Shown here: in pieces, positions 23,775 to 35,299 of the stretch
Layout of the letters: each line of letters opens with the position of its first letter
Numbering within the stretch: the first letter of the stretch is position 1
Source: Heterodera schachtii
Taxonomy: Eukaryota; Nematoda; Chromadorea; Rhabditida; Heteroderidae
NCBI GenBank assembly: GCA_023374025.1
Contig: SIJG01000026.1
Location: 512,028 to 576,027, forward strand
Reading direction: 5' to 3'
DNA: 64,000 bases
Position numbers and translations under genes: made by a program
The notes under the pieces: model-generated
The model's database searches: none
Seen by the model: only the letters and a program-made list of their open reading frames with translations
What the model was told of the DNA's origin: nothing

Positions 23775-23925
23775 TTAAATTGAAAATGGCACCCACCGGA
23801 CTCTGTGCTTGGTGCTCATACAATAGCAGGCATCGCGCGCGTTCTTCGGCACATTTTGCTGTTGGGTGCATTGGTTGTAGAACAGTTTAGCCAAGGCACG
23901 GTCGGACGGAAGAGAAATGGCACAA
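23775..23925 (-). pseudogene. CRSP orphan last exon (inverted copy)
   Basis: Minus-strand copy of CRSP exon 4 (CAISLPSDRALAKLFYNQC, then ARDACYCMSTKHRV), preceded by the same CTTATAAG acceptor. One G is missing near the end (cggtgggtgcc against cggtggggtgcc), which changes the last residues to WVPFSI. Exons 1-3 are absent. With 22883-23076 it forms an inverted fragment of the cassette corresponding to 13960-15075. Confidence 0.8.
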
Positions 23926-23999
23926 CTTATAAGCGAAATTTAAAATATTAATTAGCAAATTATTCTAAATAATAAACTTTTACTTTATTTCATTACCAA

Positions 24000-24430
24000 A
24001 AAAAGTTTTTTTTTTTTGCCAAATTACCCAGAAATTACTCTGCTTTTGCACACACAGCAGGGATGGGCCAAATCGAAAAATAAAATGCGAAACGCGAAAT
24101 TTGCGAAAGCAGAAAAGGCAAAATGAAAATAAATGCGAAACTCCAAAAAATACGAAATTGCGAAACGCGAAAGCGAAATTTTTTCTGCAACTTTATTAAT
24201 AATCAAAATCATAAAGCATCTTAATCCCACTGTGCTGGACAAGGGCGGAGGGGGAGGGGATAAATGCCTTGCCAACCAGGAAAAAGAGAAAAGGGCCCGG
24301 GGGGTTCCGATTTAAGTCCCGACAAGCCAACAAAATGGTAAAGCCAAATTAGAATTAGGACTGAGTCCCTGTAAGCAAGTTAGACTTGAAGCCTAGAACC
24401 AGGACTGCCTACTGAAAATTTTGAAAATTT
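24000..24430. other. Junction region with truncated hAT-like MITE
   Basis: 24040-24180 matches the left part of the MITE at 4425 with its flank, then diverges. A G-rich patch lies near 24240-24310. No gene seen. Confidence 0.5.
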
Positions 24431-24431
24431 T

Positions 24432-24880
24432 AATGGCAGTCCTTTATGCCGGTGGATTATTTTTTTTTTGAAAATAAATTTCATTAATTATTGAATTTAT
24501 TAATTAGCCAAAAAATACAATGTCCCTGGATTGGTTTGTCCGTCTTTGCAAATTCCCATTTCTGAACTGCGCAATGTTTTCTTGGCTTTCGCTTTGGCTC
24601 GCCTTTTCGACTTAAAAATGCGAGAGAAATAATTGAAAATGAATTTAAGCAAATTAAAATTCAATTCTTATTTATAAATATTTTTTATTTTGGATTTTGC
24701 CAATGATTGTTTGGCTTACACTGACAAAAATGCTGACACTTTGATCAAATCGGAGGAATTTTTGCAAATCGATGAAAAATTGTTGTGTGAAATTCTAGCA
24801 CGTGATCAATTGCAAATTTATGGTGAAATTTCTATTTGGGAAGCAGTAATTTTCTCGTACACATTTTCATTTTCTTTTTT
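24432..24880 (+). pseudogene. BTB-BACK fragment, block B copy
   Basis: Contains MAVLYAG, then after an intron KKYNVPGLVCPSLQIPISEL, RNVFLAFALARLFDLK (24508-24617) and, after a second intron, DFANDCLAYTDKNADTLIKS, the BACK segment (24694-24850). It keeps the frame where block A has a deletion, but its second donor is lost (AAAATGCG instead of AAGGTGGG) and both the BTB N-terminus and the MATH part are absent. It precedes the chemoreceptor copy just as in block A. Confidence 0.8.
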
Positions 24881-26544
24881 ATATATTTTGATATTTTTTG
24901 AAAATTTATAGAAATTTCTTGTTAAAAAATAAATATTTTTTTTGAAAATGTACCGTTAAGAAATCGACCAAAAAATATTCGAAAATTTGAAAATTCGACT
25001 TTTTGTTCGAATTCGGGTCCGGGGTTCGAATTCAGGACTATGTTCTTATAGAATTTTACTTTTATACTACAATACTTAATGTTATAGAACTATGTCTTAA
25101 AATATTTGTATCACTGACGCATTTTCCGGTCGCGGGACGATCGGAAGCGGAGGTCGTTTCAGTATGGAAAATTATTTTAATAAATAAATTAATAAATTAA
25201 TTATTTCAAATATATATTGAAAATTTATCATTTTAGACAAATAAATTATTTAATATGCTTTTAAAAAGAATTGTGGGAATAATTGATTTTTCCAAAAATT
25301 TTGTAAAATTTCTTCTCTTAAAGTAAAATTATAAAAATTCAAAATTTCTAAGGAATAAGCAATATTCTTTCGAGTCTTCCAATCATTTAACAGTATTCTA
25401 GACCCGGCTAGAAAAAGCGCGGAAAAAAGCTGAGAAAAAATTTTTTTTCGCGCTATAAGTTTTTTCTAAAAGTATTCAAACATTTTGGTATCATTCGATG
25501 GCCTCAAGAGTTTATTAGATTACAAAACTTCAAAAATTGGTTTTCTAAACATTTTGGCTATAATTTTTTGAAACACAACGAAATTTTTTGAATTTGTAGT
25601 CTAAAAGAGGACTATTGAGGCTATCGAATGATACCAAGAAGATTTAATTTGTTATTTAGAAAAAATTATCGTGCATTAAATTTGTCAAATTATTTTATGG
25701 TCTTGTCTTTTTTTTGTCATTTAAATTGCAGCAGAGCTAAATATATTCATGTATTTATTATTAATTTGTTTACTAAATTATCTATTAAAATTATTGAAAA
25801 CTTTTAAAATAATTTTCTATTGGAACGACCCTCCCCCCCCCCTGCTTCCGATCACCCCGCATCCATATTTTTTTTTGGTGCCGGGTCATTACTCAAAAAA
25901 CCATCAAAATGAAAATTTTTGAATTCATAACTTCGCCCAAAATGAATTAAATTTTATCATTTTGATATTATTCGATAGCCCTAAGTGCTTTTTATTTATA
26001 GTACAAAATTTCAAAAAAAAATTCGTTAAGTACCAAAAAAGTTGACTTGAGAAACTCAGAAAACCAAGTTTTTTTGAACATTTTTGGTAATAACTTTCCT
26101 GAGACTTAACAAAACTTTTTGAAACGCACATTTATACTTTTTTCGCTTCGGCTAACCACGAATGGGGACAATTGGAAAATTAATTTTTACGGTCTAAAAA
26201 CAGAGTGACGCAAATTTCAATTTGCGCATCACGCTGCGGATTGTAACTCAAAAGTTCTCGAATAAAGATATGAAGAGGAGTGAGTGGACATGTATGGATT
26301 AGAGATAAAAGGAAAGTGCCGCCCCATGGCAACAATTGGAAATATTATGGAAAACGGGGACATTTTGAACAATTAAATTTTTCAAGTCAATAGGTTTTAC
26401 TTTTTGTATTTTAATTCATTAATTATTCATCTTTTTCTTCCTTTCATGAAGCATTTTTTTTATTATGAGATTTGCGGCCATTTACAATTAAAAATCAAAT
26501 CCCGAGTTCCGATTTTCGAAAATTTTTTTAAATTAGCAAAAACA
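24881..26544. other. Intergenic DNA with MITE ends
   Basis: AT-rich, containing half-copies of the foldback family (24990-25040) and, from 25879, the left end of the ggtgccgg-type element seen complete at 8887-9487. The region before 26545 resembles the chemoreceptor A promoter. No gene seen. Confidence 0.5.
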
Positions 26545-26944
26545 ATGTCATTAAACGCATCACAACCGTCGCAACAACAGCCATTAACTTATGTTGAATT
26601 GATTCAACAAAACGGAGGACAACATACGCTGGCCATGTGGCTGATAATGGGCGAAAAGTGCGCACTTTCGTCGATTGGCATTCTGTTCAATGCCACTTTG
26701 GTGGCCGCTACTTTAAAATCGAAGTATATTTGCTTAAACAGACTTAAAAATACACTAAAGACTGCCAAAAAATGGATTTAACCTTAAAAATGCTTTTGGG
26801 ATTACTAAGCTCAATTTGTATGGATTTTCTTTAAAAAATGATAAAATATGTGTCAATTAAAAAAAATATGAGGAATCATATTTTGTCGATAGGAAACCAA
26901 TGGGTATACAAAAATAAGATTCAAAATATTTTAATTTCTGTAGA

Positions 26945-27000
26945 GGGATTGAACCATGGGAAAGAAGTAGAAAACCAAGGAGATTAGCCACTAGGCCATA
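26945..27000 (-). repeat. tRNA-like A/B-box sequence
   Basis: Minus strand: TGGCCTAGTGGCTAA (A-box type), then CATGGTTCAATCCC (B-box type) about 45 bases on. The same pattern recurs at 22268, 28211, 53645, 54235 and 55245. Confidence 0.4.
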
Positions 27001-27966
27001 CTTTTAACGAATATACTTTACTCCTATTTTCATAACTAATTTTTCACAGACCCCATTCTTACCAGTATTCCCGCCCCGGTCCCGGTCCCGTACAACTCTA
27101 TGAGAAACTTAAATAGATTAGCAGGCAGTTTTTTTTGTTCACTTAAAATTCTTCGCCTCATTTTAATTCAGAAGCCTCAGAAGCATGTGCAATTTGCTGA
27201 TCGCTTCGGACTCGACATTTTTGGCACTGTACCAACTCAATGCTTTGATCACTTTTTTTCTTCCAATTTTTGGCGCTAATTTTGTGCCCATTTGGCTATG
27301 CTTTTGTTTACAATTGGTGCCTTATTTTAGCGTTTTGATGTCCTTAAGTTTGGTGTTCCAAATTGGGCTTGAGCGGTTGGCAAATGTTTTGTTTCCAATT
27401 TGGTAAAAAAAAAAAGCAATTTTAAATTTGGTTTTTCGGTACTTGTAGGTTTCACCCCATCTGAAATTTTTTCAAACATAATTTTTTCTAGGCCGATTTA
27501 ATGTGCTGATCACGAATTTGACGATTTATTTTTAGCTATAACGTGTTTCCAGCGAAACGTGAAAATTCACGTGACGTGAAACGAAAAGGTAATAGTTAGA
27601 TGGTTCTCCTCGGATGGCACGGAATTCCGATTTTCTAAATTTATAAAAATAGGAAATTTTTGAATTTTTTTTTCAAAAAATTAGCAATTTTTTACAATTT
27701 CTGTTAATAAATTACATTGAATTTTCAAAAATTTCCCGAAGGCGCCTGTCGGCACCGCGGATCCTAAAATTTTCTTGAAAAATTTGCTCCAAATCGCGAA
27801 TTTGGACAATTTTTGGGCAAAATCTGTTAACAAGTCCCATTAAAAATTACAAAATTTTTCCCAGCGCCTATCGGCACCAACAGAGGCCGGACCGGCACCC
27901 CACATTCGTAAATTTTTTTTTAAAGCGCGCTGCAAAAAAAGGTATAATAGTCACTTTCCTAAAAAT

Positions 27967-28961
27967 TAGAGTTGCACGGGACCGGGACCGGGTCGGGAAA
28001 TCTCGGTTTTTTCAGGTCCCGGTCCCGGTCCCGGTTTTTGAAAAAATGGAAATCCCGGTCCCGGTTCTGCCAGTCCCGGTCCCGGCGGGACTAAATAAGC
28101 ACTGGTAAGAATGGGGGTCTGGGTGAGAAAAGAGAAGGAACTGGTGAGAAGGAGAAATTTTTGAGAAAAAAAATTAAATTATTATTTCATTTATTGCATC
28201 TATTCACATCAGTATGTGGTCTAGTGGCTAAACCTGCTCACTTTCATTATTTTTCTCTTTGGTTCAATTCCCCACTTGAACAGAATATTTTTTATATTTT
28301 CTTTAACATTTTTGTAATTGAAATTTTAATTAATAAATAAATATTCCAAGTTTATTTTTATTTAATTTTAAACAGGCTAAAAAATAACAAATTAACCAAA
28401 TATTGGTCATTTTTTTTACAAATTCTGTTAACATATTTCACTCAAAATTTCAAAATTTTTCCGGCGGCGCCTATCGGCACCGCCGGACCCTGCCGCCCCC
28501 TCACCAATGTTCCCAAAAGTTTTTTAGAAAACAGCGCCACAAAAACAGCGATTTAAAAGCAAAAAATTTAAGAAATTATTAATTTATTAAAAAATCCAGA
28601 ATTTTGGGACCCAGAAAATTCCAAGATTCCAGATTCCCCCCCCCCCTCCCTCGAAATGAAAATTTTTAAAAACTTTCCAGAGAATAATATAAAATTCTTC
28701 GAATTCCTCCCCCAAAAAGAAAATTAAAAAATCTTCTGGGCACATTTTTGAATTTAGGAAATTTTCGTAACAAAGTGCACTCAAATTTTCAAAATTTTTT
28801 CAAAAAATTTTTCTCTTGGGAAAATTCCCGGTTGGTCCCGTTCTCGGCTTTTCTTGCGGTCCCGGTCCCGGACGAAAATCGAGGTCCCGGTCCCGACTTT
28901 TCTAGTCCCGGTAAGTCCCGGTTCCGGTTTTTGTCAAAAATCCCGGTCCCGTGCAACTCTA
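27967..28961. mobile_element. (CGGGAC)n TIR element, about 1 kb
   Basis: Ends AGAGTTGCACGGGACC and GGTCCCGTGCAACTCT. Both ends carry cccggtcccggt arrays. The interior holds a tRNA-like A/B-box segment at 28211-28276 and a ggcgcctatcggcaccgccg motif (28465) repeated in many elements of this window (2040, 17285, 27870, 39535, 55015). It lies in intron 2 of chemoreceptor copy B. Confidence 0.8.
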
Positions 28962-30450
28962 CTAAAAATGTTCTAAAAAAAAAAAAAATTAAAATTACAT
29001 AAAAAGGATTTTCATGAAAGCATTGAATAATTTTATCAAGCAAATATATTATATCAAAAAATCTAAGAATATTAAAAATTAGCCTATTAAATTTTTAAAA
29101 ATTTTTATTATGTTTTATTTTTCAAAAGTCCGATTTCCGGCGTTTTTGGGGTCGGATTCCGATTTCCGACTTCCAAAAATTTTTGGGCCTCGGAATTCCT
29201 ATTTCCGAAAATATTTGGGCCCTCGGAATGCCATCCCGGTTTTCCCCTTTTTAGCAGAAAAGTATTTTGTTGAAAAAGTCATGAAAACATATTTCTAAAT
29301 GGTTTTTAGGTTTTTTGATCACGAATATGACATCCATTTTGGCCTATTTCGAATCCTGGACCCGAATCCAAACAAAAGTCCAAAATTCAAAATTTTCAGA
29401 AAGTCATTTTTATGTACGAATGTGTAAGACTTTTTGTTCGAGTTCGGCTCCGGGGTTCGAGATAGGCAAAAATAAACGCCGGAATCGTGACCCAGCACAT
29501 TAAAACGGCTTAGAAAAAGTTATTTCAAACAAAAATTTCAGGGTGGATGACAAAAACCTACAAGTACCAATCGATTTTTCCTTTTTTAGAAGCAAAAATG
29601 GCAACTCCAAGCGCTTCCATGCCATACTTTTGTTGCTTTCTGTAATGTCCAACTGTTATTTAATGTGGCTACAGTACGAAATGGCGGACGGTAACAATTC
29701 GTAAGCGCTTCAAATTTGAATTTGGCGTCATTTGGCATAATACAGAATGGTTTTCTGCACTGCTTCATCTGGCAGCGCATTGGGCGGTCCTTTTCTATAC
29801 AATTTCTTTTAACCGAGCAGTAATTTTGCATATTTTATTGGTCGTCATTTACATTGCAATTTATTTGATTTTAAAATTTAAGAAAGGTAAATACATACAA
29901 TTAACAACTTTATGACATTTAAGGCACTCATTACTAATACGGGTTGTTTTAAAAATGATTAAACCCGGACAAATATTGTACCATTCGAAAGCTCTTGGTG
30001 ATCTAAATCTAAGGAACAGAGGATGAAGTCAATCTTACGTCGATTAAACAAATTTAAATTGATTAAAATCACTAAAACTGACCCAAAAATTAGAAAAAAA
30101 ACGTATTGAAAATGAAAATTTTTTGAGTAAAATTGATACCAATCGACAGCCCTAGATGAGACAAACAACCTAGCTATATTAAAAGCCGATCAGATTTTGA
30201 TAACATAGATTTTGTGGCCCAAGCCAAAAATACAATTACTATCATGCTACGCAAAAAGGAGCATGCGAAGACGGCGCAAGTAGTGGAATTCCAACGAGCA
30301 CAGAAATAGGAGCTTAAGCACGAAAAGCCCACAATATGCAAAAATTGGCATATAAAACAATAAAACAAATTAGAATATTTACAAATTACAGATGCTTATT
30401 TTATCTTTAATTTGTTTTATTTTTACATAATTTATTTAATATTACATAAC

Positions 30451-31081
30451 TAGGGTTGTAAATTATATGGAATAAAAAAACGCGAAATATGGACATAAAA
30501 TATGGACTAAAAAAGCACAAAATATGGACTAAAAAACTCAAAAATGCCCAAATATGGACCAAAATATGGACTAAAAATTGTCAAAATATATGTTTTAAAC
30601 CCTCAAAAATTCCAAAAAAGGTTTATATATTCAATATTTGCTCAAATAAACTTAAAAAAAAATAAGATAAACAACCAAAAAATCGAGTTAAAACTTAAAA
30701 ATGCAAAATTTTTATTGTCGTCCGTTGTATAAAAACACCTCCGAGTTTGCCAATTTCAAAAAAAAATTCTCATTTAAAAAAAGAAAAATTCACAAAAAAA
30801 TGGTGAAAATATTTACTAAGAATGCCAAAATGATAACGAAAACCCAAATTTTCGTATTTTTGGGGGTGTAATTTGTAAAAATTTCCAAAAAGTCGGTCTT
30901 AGGGTTGTATTTTTCGCTTTTTTGCATTTTTCTTGTGAAAATTTTCCAAAATGGTCGAAATATGGACTAAAAACTTTCACCAAATCAAAAAATTTAAAAC
31001 GCAGAAATGCTATTTTTGAGCCCCTTTCTTCATAGCATATGCGCAGAAAAAATATGTTAATCCATATAATTTACAACCCTA
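30451..31081. mobile_element. TIR element with atatggac arrays
   Basis: Inverted termini TAGGGTTGTAAATTATATGG and CCATATAATTTACAACCCTA are near-perfect. Subterminal aaatatggac repeats occur on both sides. Imperfect flanking octamers (TTACATAAC/TTCATAACT) suggest a hAT-type target duplication. Partial relatives are at 54540-54610 and 55940-56150. It sits in chemoreceptor copy B. Confidence 0.8.
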
Positions 31082-32378
31082 TTCATAACTAATTTATTAT
31101 TCAATTTAATCTCGGTTTATAACAAATTTTATATGCCTTCATTAATTTGGAAATTCTCTTTTTTTCAGAAAATCAACATTTCTCAAAAAGCATTTTCCGC
31201 TCTTTGCTTTCCTCGTCTTTTTGGAGACGATTGGATGGTTCCCGATAGTTTATCTTCCTCAATTTTTAAAATCCGCACAATTTTCACCTATTACGACCAC
31301 TTATATTAGTACCGGGTTCACCACCATTTCCTCCTGTATTACGGCGTCGGCAAATGCGCCGACGCTTTACTATTTTAGGTACAGTTAAATAACACTTACT
31401 ATTAGTAACATAAACTTTTTTTTTTGTATTTTTACAAGTTTAATTAATCTATTTCATTATTTTAAAATAAATTTTGCGAACTAATGAAAACATCAAAAAT
31501 TTCTAAATTAAAATTAGTGTCTAATTGCCTTATTCGCTTAAAAATTTCATTATCAATTCAATTAAAAATCTACTTTTCTCTGTCGAACCTTTAAAAAAAT
31601 TAAATTTTTCTGTCAAAAGTCCGTCGCCAAAATTTTTTTTTTCTCTTAGTTCTTAACTTATGCATTTTTATTCTCTTTTCCTTTTTAGCCAAATATATCG
31701 CACCGAAATTAACGCCCTTTTGGTGAGCATTGGCATCAAAAAGTCCGCCGGCACTGTCCAACAACAACAACAAAATACAAATCCGAGGATTCCATTAAAC
31801 GTCGTGACAAAAATCAACAATTGGGCTGGTTGAAAAAATCAAACGAAATGAAATTGTGAAAATATGAAAATCATAATTGGACATGAAAAATGTGCGCATT
31901 TAATTACCTAATTTATTGTTAGCGGATTCAATTTAATGATGCTTCTTGTTCAAAATTTATTAATTCTTTTTGAATATTTCATAACATGGTCCAATGAAGC
32001 TAAATTTTTATCGGATAAAAGATGAAATTACGACGGCTAAAAAAAAATTTTCTAAATGGAATTCGAAGGCTAAAAAAATCGGATTCCGGCACTAAAATGC
32101 CGAAAGTTGGAAAACCTGACATTCCTTACCAAATATGAAATTTTTTCCCCGTCCGGGTCCGTATTTCCCCATAAATAGAAAAAGCGGAAATGTGCATAAA
32201 TAATATCCCGAAAAATAGGAAAATGATTCTTTGTTTTAACCTATACTCATTTTGAAGCCCATTCAATTCTCTTTAAAGGGCTTTGAATGAAAAACAAAAA
32301 TTTAATTTTCTCAAGGGTGTTTATGGTACCATCAAAAATTATGACCCATTTTTGGCGCCAAAATGAAATCTCGAGAAA

Positions 32379-34420
32379 TTGTTGCAACAACTTATAAAGG
32401 CTAATGACCCAGATAAAGAAAATGGCAATCCAATCGACCAATTAACTTTTCGCCTTGATAAGTTGGAACAATTAGTTGCTGCTCTTGTTAAACATTTTCC
32501 TAATTGTGAGACTGCGAATGTCCAAAATATGAATGGGCACAACAACGGAACAAGCTCAGCCCCCCGAAACATTCCATGGGGTTGCCCCCCTCCATTTGGT
32601 CCATCCCAATTTACCCGCATGATGAACGACGCCATCATCGACTCGGAAACGATCAAAGAAAAATCAATGCGCGCCGTGGTTGAACGTCTTCCGGAACACC
32701 TCAATGAATTGGACGTGGTGAAGCAAATTGCGGATGAATGTGGGTTGTTGGCTGAGATTGACCTCAAAAACGTGCACAGACACCGACGGACCGCGCGTGA
32801 AGGAAGCACCAGGCCAAGAATAGTCAAAATCCCTTTTTCATCACAAAAATTCCGTAATTTATTTCTCTACAAATTTCGGTCCACCCTTTCCAAAATGCCT
32901 GTTATTCCGCATAATCTTATTGCCCGCCGAGATATGACACATAATGAATTATCAATTCTGTATGACCTTCGTAAAAAGGCCTATGAGGCTAACCAAGCCG
33001 CCGGCATGTTTAAATACATTGTCGTCGACTTGGAGCTCAAAGCTCTTTCGAACCCTAAACCACTCAGGACAAGGGACTTATAGGGGTGCGCGAGCAAACC
33101 GCAAAAAACTATTTTAATACAAAAACAATTAAATGTCTACTTTTTAATGCTCGCTCGCTTCCTAATAAAATCCCTGACTTTAATTTTATAACACAAAATA
33201 AAAAACCGAATATTCTCATTATTTCAGAGACTTGGTTAAATTCCATAAACTCAATTTCATATGACTTGTCCATAGGTGGTAAATATACTCCAATATTAGC
33301 AAATCGTCAAAGTAAACGAGGTGGCGGCTGTGCCATACTATTAAGTACTGATATTCCTATGCTCGAAATTTTCTCTGGGACAAAATTTCAATGTGAAATT
33401 GTTCACATTAAACTTTGCTTAGCAAAAGTGATTCACATTTTTGCCTTGTATAAGCCGCCTCAATGTTCTATACAAAATTTTAAAAAAATCTTAGATTATA
33501 TTTCAGAATTTAATGATAATGACGCGAAAAGGGATTTACTCTCTTTAGCGTTGGCTAACTTATTGTTAGCCAAATGGTCAAAAGACAATGGCATAGCCAT
33601 TGCGCATGAGAAATGCGCAGTATTATATTTAGGAAAAAATAATCCTAAACATGAGTATAAAATTGGCGAGAAAATAATTTTAAGCGTAGATTGTGTCCGT
33701 GATCTGGGAGTTTTGGTTGATCAAACGCTCTCATTTGGCATTCATATTTCAAAAATTTTAAAGGCGGCCTATTACAAGGCATATCAAATTTTAAAAATAT
33801 TAAAAACAAGGAATATCACAGTACCTTAATACTAGCATATAAAAGCTATATCAGACCTCACCTCGAATACGCATCCGAAGTATGGAATGTCCCCGTAAAA
33901 GAACCGAGTAAAAGAATAGAAAAGGTTCAAAAATATTTCACAAGAATCGTATACAAAAAATGTGGCCTCAAGGCGGCACCATATGAAAAAAGAATTGAAA
34001 TTTGCAAATTGGAGAAATTAAGTATTCGAAGGTCGCTCACTGATATGAATATGACTTTCAAAATAATTAGGGGCTTAACTCATTTAGACCCAAAAAAATA
34101 TTTCGAATTTTCTTCAAGATCGCAACGAAAAACATTTAGGATTCAAAATAAAAGATTCAGTAATAAATCTCGGAATAACTTTTTTATTCGTACAATTAAT
34201 CCGTGGAATTGCTTACCCAAAACAGTTATGGAAATATCAGGTTTAAATAAATTTAAAAATCTTATGAAAGAATTTTATACAAAAAATATGTCCTGAGTGG
34301 TGGTGGTTCATCTCATCTCATTTTTTTAATCTGTGTTCATTACTATGTTTTCCGCTATAAGTGCAAGTATATTTGCCTTGCGGTTTGCTCAATAAATAAA
34401 TAAATAAAATAAATAAATGA
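32379..34420 (+). mobile_element. Defective CR1/Jockey-like LINE
   Basis: Three open frames. 32379-33083: ORF1-like protein with basic C-terminal region (PHNLIARRDMTHNELSILYD). 33086-33829: start of ORF2 with an apurinic endonuclease N-terminus (LLFNARSLPNKIPDF, ILIISETWLN, ALYKPPQC), joined near 33520-33540 directly to the post-catalytic part of the reverse transcriptase (AKWSKDNGIAIAHEKC, VDCVRDLGVLVDQTLSF). The fingers/palm with the YxDD motif are absent. The frame then shifts near 33795 and continues (LILAYKSYIRPHLEYASEVW) to the C-terminus at 34296. An (AATA)n tail lies at 34390-34418. It is inserted into the foldback MITE that block A carries at 10935-11090, so it arrived after the block duplication. 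Confidence 0.9.
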
Positions 34421-35299
34421 TCGAATTCAGGTCTGTTGTTCGAAACCGGAAAACTAGGAAAGTACAGATTTTCTCTAGTTTATATTAATAGTTTTTCAAA
34501 AAAGTTCGTCAACTTTTTAAAAGCTTTTTTTGAAAAAAAAATATTCGTTTAAAAAATTGACAAAAAGGACCAATAAAATTTAAATAGCTTTTTTTTTTGA
34601 AAATTTCAAGGAGGTCTCAAAAGGAAAAGTACCAAGAACAGTTTTGCTTAAATAAAGTAATGATTTAATTATTATTTTTTTGACTACTCATTTGTTAGCC
34701 GCAACTTATTTGTCCAGCATCTCTATTAATTTTTCATTTTCATTCAAAAATTTGCCGAAGGCATAATTAATACATTTAATTGCCCTGTCATAAGAAGGCA
34801 TGGGAAATTCGTTTTGTCCATTCATTTTTCATTCTTTGCTTGTGGCGGATGACTAATTCTTCAATTATTCACCTCCCCCTCCTCCATTTGACCTTTTCCC
34901 CTCCATTTATTAATGTGTGGCGAGTGATTATTATATTAATGCTCCGCTGTGCATTTTGTTGCCAATGTAAAATAAATTATAATTAGGTTTTTTTGGTTTA
35001 TGGCAAATTTAACATTTCAAACAAAAAAAAATTTTACGCCATTTCCTGCGGGGCCAATTAAAATTTTTGCGTTCTTAAAAAATCCGCCCTAAGTTCTACG
35101 AAATTAATAACAAGACCTTAAAAAATTATTTCATTGCTTTTGGATTAGACAAAAAACTCAAGAATTTTTCCTGTTTTACATAATTGAATAAATTTATTTA
35201 TTTATTTAATTTTTTGTTAGATAAATTTTTGGTAAAATAAATTAGTTTTTAATCATTGCTTTTTTATATAATTACCTCTGTCTTCGATTTGTTGTGAGA
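34421..35299. promoter_or_regulatory. Upstream region of CRSP copy 2
   Basis: After the right arm of the foldback MITE, 34740-35299 matches 11840-12382 upstream of CRSP copy 1 with small indels. It shares cacctccccctcctccattt and the cctgcggggccaat patch. No element can be assigned a factor. Confidence 0.45.

Larger units (their letters stand above)
26545..31833 (+). pseudogene. 7TM chemoreceptor (Srsx-like), degenerate copy B
   Basis: Counterparts of the copy A exons lie at 26545-26723, 27172-27402, 29593-29700, 29746-29886, 31169-31378 and 31689-31833; the small exon 5 is unrecognisable (around 30310-30340). An inserted C in exon 4 (ggtccttttc against ggtcttttc) causes an early stop, and exon 6 is one base shorter than in copy A. 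Exon 3 can avoid a stop only by shifting its acceptor three bases. Introns are greatly enlarged by transposons (27403-29592 and 29887-31168). The N-terminal 137 residues and the C-terminal tail are still well conserved, so decay looks recent. Confidence 0.85.
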
